Made by a program: the position numbers and the translations under genes. Shown here in pieces: positions 59,281-64,000 of a stretch of 64,000 nt of DNA. The stretch is from Staphylococcus condimenti (lineage in GTDB: Bacteria > Bacillota > Bacilli > Staphylococcales > Staphylococcaceae), in the NCBI RefSeq assembly GCF_001618885.1, contig NZ_CP015114.1, positions 1,364,001 to 1,428,000 of the forward strand, given 5' to 3'. The number at the start of each line of letters is the position of its first letter. Within the stretch, counting starts at the first letter, position 1. Under the pieces are notes generated by a model that was not told the DNA's origin, did not search any database, and saw only the letters and a program-made list of their open reading frames with translations.

Positions 59281-59319
59281 ATAAAAAAACAGAACATCTG
59301 GAAAATGATGTTCTGTTTT
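59281..59319 (-). terminator. Terminator-like hairpin between treP and treC
   Basis: AAAACAGAACATC / GATGTTCTGTTTT (59286-59298 with 59307-59319), followed by a T-run on the minus strand. It lies inside the operon, so it probably lowers treC-treR expression relative to treP rather than stopping all transcription. Confidence 0.85.
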
Positions 59320-59389
59320 AGAATCTTTTCAAAATCATTTGGCCTACGCTCAAATGTTCATTTATCTCTATTTCAACAAATTTTATTGC

Positions 59390-60817
59390 TTAATCAACCA
59401 TTTCTTTCGCTTTGTTTTTTGCGAAGTTAGAAAAGATAACTGTTAAGACAGCCGGTACAATAATCGCAATGATTGTACAAATTCCATATACAATCCAATA
59501 TTCTTTCTGAATGGAAATGATGGCCGGCACACCACCAACGCCTACATTTCCTAGTACTTTACTTGCACCGATTACACTTCCTAAAACACATGATGTAAGA
59601 ATCGCTGCAACAAATGGATATTTCAATGGGATATTTACCCCGAACATAGCAGGTTCAGTTACACCAAGTAAGCCTGAAATACCTGAAGTTAATGCTAAAC
59701 CTTCTTCTTTTGCCATTTTACGACGTTTATATACATACCATGCACCAAATGCTGCTGAACCTTGGCAAATATTTGAAATTGCTAGGATTGGCCATAAGTA
59801 TGTTCCTTTTAAGCTGCTTCCCATTAATTGGAAGTCTACTGCTAAGAACATGTGATGCAAACCAGTGATTACAAGTGGTGCGTAGAATAATCCATAAATA
59901 GCACCGCCTAACCAGCCTGCACGGTTGAATAAGAATGTTACAACATCAGTAATGCCTGTTCCGATCCATAATGCAATCGGTCCGATGACTAAGAACGCTA
60001 AGAAACCTGTTACTAATAAAGCAATCGGTCCTACAACCAGCATTTTGATTGAGTCATGAACTACTTTATTTAGGCCCTTCTCAATCTGGGCAAGTACATA
60101 TGATGCTAATAATACAGGTAAAACTTGTCCTTGATAGTTCAATTGTTTAACGTCTAAACCGAAAATGTGCCAAACTGGAATTTTTGATCCTTGGTTCAAA
60201 TCATATTGCGAAACAAGTTGCGGATGCATCAATACAAGCCCTAATACTAAACCAAGTACCGGGTTCCCTCCGAATACGCGCATACTGCTCCAACCAATCA
60301 AAGCTGGCAAGAAGATGAATGCCGTTGTCGCAATAACATTCACAATATCTGCAAAATCATGTATCTGCGGAAATTGTTCGGTTAAGGGTTTCGGTCCGAA
60401 TAAATCTTTCATAGTTAATAAGTTGTATATCCCCATTAACAGACCGGCTGTTACGATGGCTGGCAAGATAGGAATGAATATGTCTCCAAGTAATTTAACT
60501 AAACGTTGGAGTGGATTGCCTTTCTTTGCTGCCGCTGCTTTTACATCGTCTTTTGAAGCGCCTTCTTTACCAATATCAGCCATAAATTTTTTGTAAACTT
60601 CATCGACTGTCCCAGGGCCGATAACAATTTGATATTGATTATCCGCTTTAAATTGTCCTTTAACAAGCGGGTTATCATTTAATTTATCCTTATTTACTTT
60701 ATCGTCATCTTTTAATACTAAGCGTAATCGCGTCACACAGTGCGTTGCCGTTTCTACGTTTTCCGCGCCACCGATTGCCTCCACAATCTGTTTAACGTCT
60801 TTATCTTTAACAGCCAT
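59390..60817 (-). CDS. treP: PTS trehalose transporter, EIIBC component
   Basis: 475 residues from ATG at 60817 (MAVKDKDVKQIVEAIGG), behind GGGAG. EIIB domain at the N-terminus with phosphorylated Cys in ETATHCVTRLRLVLKD (about Cys27), then an EIIC membrane domain of ten or so helices (about 105-470). There is no EIIA domain, so EIIA-glucose from another transporter must serve. It imports trehalose as trehalose-6-phosphate, the substrate of TreC. Confidence 0.96.
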   Translation of the reverse strand: MAVKDKDVKQIVEAIGGAENVETATHCVTRLRLVLKDDDKVNKDKLNDNPLVKGQFKADNQYQIVIGPGTVDEVYKKFMADIGKEGASKDDVKAAAAKKGNPLQRLVKLLGDIFIPILPAIVTAGLLMGIYNLLTMKDLFGPKPLTEQFPQIHDFADIVNVIATTAFIFLPALIGWSSMRVFGGNPVLGLVLGLVLMHPQLVSQYDLNQGSKIPVWHIFGLDVKQLNYQGQVLPVLLASYVLAQIEKGLNKVVHDSIKMLVVGPIALLVTGFLAFLVIGPIALWIGTGITDVVTFLFNRAGWLGGAIYGLFYAPLVITGLHHMFLAVDFQLMGSSLKGTYLWPILAISNICQGSAAFGAWYVYKRRKMAKEEGLALTSGISGLLGVTEPAMFGVNIPLKYPFVAAILTSCVLGSVIGASKVLGNVGVGGVPAIISIQKEYWIVYGICTIIAIIVPAVLTVIFSNFAKNKAKEMVD

Positions 60818-60850
60818 CCGACTCACTCCCTTTGTTTTATGTTTGAATCT

Positions 60851-60887
60851 ATTGTACTTGTCTAGACAAGTTATGTAAAGGCTTTCA
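60851..60887 (-). promoter_or_regulatory. tre promoter with TreR operator in the spacer and a cre-like site
   Basis: On the minus strand TTTACA (60874-60879), a 17-base spacer and TACAAT (60851-60856). The spacer is filled by the perfect 16-base palindrome ACTTGTCTAGACAAGT (60856-60871), the likely TreR operator. TGTAAAGGCTTTCA (60874-60887) differs by one base from the cre consensus and covers the -35, suggesting catabolite repression by CcpA. Confidence 0.75.
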
Positions 60888-60930
60888 TTAAAAATAATAA
60901 TTGCTCATTCAAAAAAATTTACTTTAACCT

Positions 60931-60964
60931 AAAAAAGTGATGGAATTAACCTTTTCCATCACTT
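60931..60964 (-). terminator. Intrinsic terminator of the VOC gene
   Basis: AAGTGATGGAA / TTCCATCACTT (60935-60945 with 60954-60964), followed by T-run on the minus strand. Confidence 0.9.
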
Positions 60965-60973
60965 CACATCTTA

Positions 60974-61375
60974 TTATTTCTCTAATTTTTTTCGTTCAAT
61001 AATTTGGACAAGGTTGCCGCAAGTATCATCAAAAATTGCGAATTTCACACCGCTTCCGTAATCCATAGGCGCCATTGTAAAACCTACACCTTGTTCTTTC
61101 AATTTTTGGTACTCAGATTGCACGTCTTCTACATCAAACATTGTACATGGAATACCCTCTTCTTTTAAACCTTCTTGATATGCTTTAGCTACTGGGTGAT
61201 TATTGGGTTCCAATAATAATTCAGCTCCACCTGGATTTTCTGAGGAAACAACCGTTAACCATCTATATTCGCCTGCAGGTTCATCTGCTTTCTTTTGAAA
61301 ACCTAGTATTTCAGTATAAAATTTTAATGCTTGATCTTGATTGTCTACAAAGATACTTGCTACTTTAATTTCCAT
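60974..61375 (-). CDS. VOC superfamily protein (glyoxalase/bleomycin-resistance type)
   Basis: 133 residues from ATG at 61375 (MEIKVASIFVDNQDQALKFYTEILGF), behind GGAGGG. Two beta-alpha-beta-beta-beta modules; YRWLTVVSSENPGGAELLLEP in the first half and GPMDYGSGVKFAIFDDTCGNLVQI-type second half. The metal-ligand pattern (His/Gln and Glu) is not complete enough to name a substrate. A single-gene unit. Confidence 0.88.
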   Translation of the reverse strand: MEIKVASIFVDNQDQALKFYTEILGFQKKADEPAGEYRWLTVVSSENPGGAELLLEPNNHPVAKAYQEGLKEEGIPCTMFDVEDVQSEYQKLKEQGVGFTMAPMDYGSGVKFAIFDDTCGNLVQIIERKKLEK

Positions 61376-61496
61376 GGGAATACCCTCCATTATGTAATAG
61401 TTATTTAATTCCTTATTTCGAACTATGGTAAACCTTCTTGTAAAATACCTCTATTAAATTGAGCACTCCCCATTTTTAATTATTAAAATACAAATT

Positions 61497-61540
61497 AAAA
61501 AGGCAATCACTCAATACGAACATTGAATAATTGCCTTTTT
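61497..61540. terminator. Terminator after tRNA-Ser
   Basis: AAAAAGGCAAT / ATTGCCTTTTT with an inner stem CAAT/ATTG. Symmetrical A and T runs allow use on both strands. Confidence 0.9.
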
Positions 61541-61570
61541 ATATCTATTAGTCTTGGATTTCATTTATAA

Positions 61571-61663
61571 TGGCGGAGGAAGAGGGATTCGAACCCCCGC
61601 GAGCCGTTAAGCCCCTGTCGGTTTTCAAGACCGATCCCTTCAGCCGGACTTGGGTATTCCTCC
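61571..61663 (-). tRNA. tRNA-Ser (anticodon UGA)
   Basis: 93 bases, the long class II form with a variable arm. The minus strand starts GGAGGAATACCCAAGTCCGG, has anticodon stem-loop CGGTCTTGAAAACCG, the T-arm GGGGGTTCGAATCCC, and ends TCCTCCGCCA with the CCA encoded. Confidence 0.98.
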
Positions 61664-61764
61664 AATAAGCACAATAAACATCATATTATACCCCTTTATA
61701 AATGTCAATAAATTTTACAAGAAAATTTTACACAATCAATATTGACAATTCCGTATCGCAACAA

Positions 61765-61790
61765 AATAGAGGGACGGCTGCCCCTCTATT
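61765..61790 (-). terminator. Hairpin terminator after gltD
   Basis: AATAGAGGG / CCCTCTATT (61765-61773 with 61782-61790), right after the gltD stop, with TTTGTTG on the minus strand. Confidence 0.75.
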
Positions 61791-61791
61791 A

Positions 61792-63264
61792 TTAACTTAA
61801 AACTAGCTGCTTTTGTAAATATCTATGAACAGATTTTGCTGCGCCTCGACCTTCTTTAATCGCCCACACAACTAAACTTTGTCCACGACGTGCATCACCT
61901 GCTGTAAAAATGTGAGGTTGATTCGTCGTATAATCAACTTCATTTGCTACAATTTTGTTTTGTTCGGTACGCAAATCAAAAGTATTCGGCACAGTATTTT
62001 CAGTACCTACAAATCCAATTGCCAGTAATATTAAATCAGCTGGCCAATGTTTTTCGGTATCATCAATTTTAGTACTGCCATCTGGCATTTTCCTCAACGT
62101 TTGTGTATAAACACCTCGAACATTGCCAATGCGATCCACATCATAACGCATCGTTTGTGCACCATAAGCACGTGGTTCAAAACCAAAACGTTCTTCTGCT
62201 TCTTTATGTGCATAATCCATTTTAAAAACAGGCATAGACAATGGCCAATAAGGATTACCTTCAATTTCATAACGTTCAGGCATCTTCGTACGATAATTGA
62301 ATTGTACAACGGTTTTACAATTTTCTCGCAATGCAGTCGCTACACAATCAGCTCCTGTATCACCAGAACCTATCACGATGACATTCTTACCTTCGGCACA
62401 AATCTCTGCATCTTCTGGTTTCAATTCTCCATTCGCAATCTGTGTTTGTTCTGTTAAATAATCCATTGCAAAGTGGATACCATATCCCATACGTCCTTCT
62501 AACGGAAGGTCTCTTGCTTGCTGTGAACCAGTACAAACGATGATGGCATCATATTCAGATTCAAGCGTCTCTTTCGAGATATCATTTCCAACCTCTGTAT
62601 TTGTAACAAAACGGATACCCGCTTCTTCCATCAATCGAATACGTCGTCGGACCACTTCTTTATCCAATTTCATATTAGGGATGCCATACATTAATAATCC
62701 ACCTGCTTCACATGCCCGTTCATAAACGGTCACCTCATACCCCTTCGCATTCAATTCATCAGCTGCCGTTAAACCTGCAGGCCCACTACCAACAATCGCT
62801 ACACGCTGTTCTATGCGATTTGCAGGAACACGCGGTTCTACCCATCCATTTTCAAATGCTTCGTCTATTATAGTACGCTCGATACCTTTAATTGCCACCG
62901 GGTCTCGATTAATATTCATCACACAAGATTGTTCACAAGGTGCTGGACAGACACGCCCTGTAAAATCAGGGAAATTATTCGTTTCTGATAACCGTTCGTA
63001 CGCCGCTTTATAATCTTGATGATAAACAAGATCATTCCATTCTGGTATATAATTTCCAATCGGACATCCTACTGTATCACGTTCAACTAGTTGTCCTGTT
63101 TGGCAAAACGGAGTACCACAGTCCATACATCTCGCACCTTGCAGCGCAGCATCTTCTTTAGAAAAACATTGTTGAAATGCTGCATGACTCGTTAAACGTT
63201 CTGCTAACGAAAGCTCAGGCAGTGCTTGTCTGTCATATTTCATAAAACCTTTAAATTCTCCCAT
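61792..63264 (-). CDS. gltD: Glutamate synthase small subunit (NADPH)
   Basis: 490 residues. N-terminal iron-sulfur Cys motifs CMDCGTPFC..GCPIGNYIPEWN and CPAPCEQSCV, followed by FAD-binding VAIVGSGPAGLTAADELNAKGYEVTVYE and NADPH-binding VIVIGSGDTGADCVATAL, ending with FTAGDARRGQSLVVWAIKEGR. With GltB it makes two glutamates from 2-oxoglutarate and glutamine. It follows gltB by 22 bases; GGAAGGAGTG precedes its ATG. Confidence 0.97.
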   Translation of the reverse strand: MGEFKGFMKYDRQALPELSLAERLTSHAAFQQCFSKEDAALQGARCMDCGTPFCQTGQLVERDTVGCPIGNYIPEWNDLVYHQDYKAAYERLSETNNFPDFTGRVCPAPCEQSCVMNINRDPVAIKGIERTIIDEAFENGWVEPRVPANRIEQRVAIVGSGPAGLTAADELNAKGYEVTVYERACEAGGLLMYGIPNMKLDKEVVRRRIRLMEEAGIRFVTNTEVGNDISKETLESEYDAIIVCTGSQQARDLPLEGRMGYGIHFAMDYLTEQTQIANGELKPEDAEICAEGKNVIVIGSGDTGADCVATALRENCKTVVQFNYRTKMPERYEIEGNPYWPLSMPVFKMDYAHKEAEERFGFEPRAYGAQTMRYDVDRIGNVRGVYTQTLRKMPDGSTKIDDTEKHWPADLILLAIGFVGTENTVPNTFDLRTEQNKIVANEVDYTTNQPHIFTAGDARRGQSLVVWAIKEGRGAAKSVHRYLQKQLVLS

Positions 63265-63286
63265 TTAAAACACTCCTTCCTTTCCG

Positions 63287-64000
63287 TTAATAAACAACTG
63301 AAAATGGTTCATCTGATGTCACTTCTGTACTTGAATCATAAAAAGCGTTCAAAACTGCTTGCTCGCTATTTTCAGTTTGGCGATGATGCAATTCAAGCTT
63401 GTGCATCATTAATTTATAATCTTTAGGTGTTACTTTCACTACATAATCAACAATATTATCAAAATCAGCTAAAATCGCTGAAGCTTTCTTACTTCCTGTA
63501 TATGCCACATGTTCTTCTAACATATTTTTTAATGTTTCAAATTCTTCTGGATGCGCTAACGCATCAAAATCCAATGTTTCTAATGCATGGTATGCTTTAA
63601 ATTGTTCGACATCATCAGGGAAAATATATGCGACACCACCGCTCATACCTTGACCGAAGTTATCTCCGACATTTCCTAAGACAACGACACGTCCCCCTGT
63701 CATGTATTCCAAACCATGATTTCCGATACCTTCTACAACAGCATGAACGCCACTGTTTCTGATACAAAATCGTTCGCCGGCATAACCATTGATGAAGGCT
63801 TTACCGCTTGATGCGCCATAGAAACATACATTTCCAGCAATAATATTTTCTTCTCGTTCTTCATTCGGTGCATTGATAATAATCTTACCGCCGGACAAAC
63901 CTTTACCAACATAGTCATTAGCATCACCTGTATGATGAATAGTTAATCCAGATGGTGTGAATGCACCAATACTTTGACCAGCATGGCCAGTCGTTTCAAC
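63287..64000 (-). CDS. gltB: Glutamate synthase large subunit, C-terminal part (enters from the window edge)
   Basis: Partial: about 237 residues of the C-terminal GltB beta-helix domain, open up to the window end. Repeats of the G-x-x-G-x-x-x-G type are seen (TGHAGQSIGAFTPSGLTI, GKGLSGGKIIINAP, GASSGKAFINGYAGERF, MTGGRVVVLGNVGDNFGQGMSGG). The amidotransferase and FMN domains lie outside. It is the upstream partner of gltD. Confidence 0.96.
   Translation of the reverse strand, partial: VETTGHAGQSIGAFTPSGLTIHHTGDANDYVGKGLSGGKIIINAPNEEREENIIAGNVCFYGASSGKAFINGYAGERFCIRNSGVHAVVEGIGNHGLEYMTGGRVVVLGNVGDNFGQGMSGGVAYIFPDDVEQFKAYHALETLDFDALAHPEEFETLKNMLEEHVAYTGSKKASAILADFDNIVDYVVKVTPKDYKLMMHKLELHHRQTENSEQAVLNAFYDSSTEVTSDEPFSVVY

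Overview
The window is chromosomal DNA of a Staphylococcus (Firmicutes, about one third GC). The gene order is the one known from staphylococci near the replication origin, read here backwards: almost every gene is on the minus strand. Protein sequences such as PstA/DarA, PurR, DnaX, RecR and EbfC closely resemble their S. aureus counterparts as I remember them, but several accessory features do not. These include a YSIRK-type secreted lipase next to the core genes. I would guess a coagulase-negative species of the simulans/carnosus kind; the species is not proven by what I see.

Layout from left to right (transcription mostly right to left). 1-4.2 kb: dusB (partial), folK-folB-folP (folate), cysK, hslO. 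4.4-8.6 kb: ftsH, hpt, tilS. 8.7-16.7 kb: S1-domain protein, divIC, rqcP, mazG/yabN, a MurJ/SpoVB-like flippase, mfd, pth. 17.2-23.2 kb: rplY with a structured 5' leader, prs, glmU, spoVG, ridA, purR, ispE. 23.6-29.0 kb: veg, rsmA, rnmV, a probable type I toxin-antitoxin locus, tatD, metG.

29-36.6 kb is an AT-rich accessory block between metG and rsmI. It holds a lipoprotein gene, three membrane-protein genes (two of them tandem paralogues), at least two broken copies of one further gene family, more than 1 kb of decayed coding DNA and the lipase. The membrane proteins resemble the DUF5079/DUF5080 accessory proteins found beside staphylococcal type VII secretion loci.

36.8-43.6 kb: rsmI, a GIY-YIG protein, a tRNA1(Val) methyltransferase-like gene, yabA, ricT, holB, darA, tmk and an Orn/Lys/Arg decarboxylase family gene. 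43.6-48.9 kb: a complete rRNA operon (16S-23S-5S) on the minus strand with tandem promoters and no tRNA in the spacer. 49-52 kb: recR, ebfC, dnaX. 52-55.3 kb: a GNAT acetyltransferase, a small plus-strand membrane protein, an MFS transporter and a divergent LysR regulator. 55.4-55.7 kb: the large-type SRP RNA. 55.8-60.9 kb: sdpI-sdpR-like pair and the trehalose operon treP-treC-treR with an operator inside its promoter. 61-64 kb: a VOC protein, tRNA-Ser(UGA), gltD and the 3' part of gltB.

The most interesting items are: (1) a putative type I toxin-antitoxin pair at 25.55-25.86 kb, whose 25-residue toxin appears to be translationally coupled to a 9-codon leader peptide; (2) a multi-helix leader RNA upstream of rplY, whose product binds 5S rRNA; (3) the decaying, duplicated membrane-protein module at 29-34 kb; (4) several unassigned palindromes in intergenic regions.
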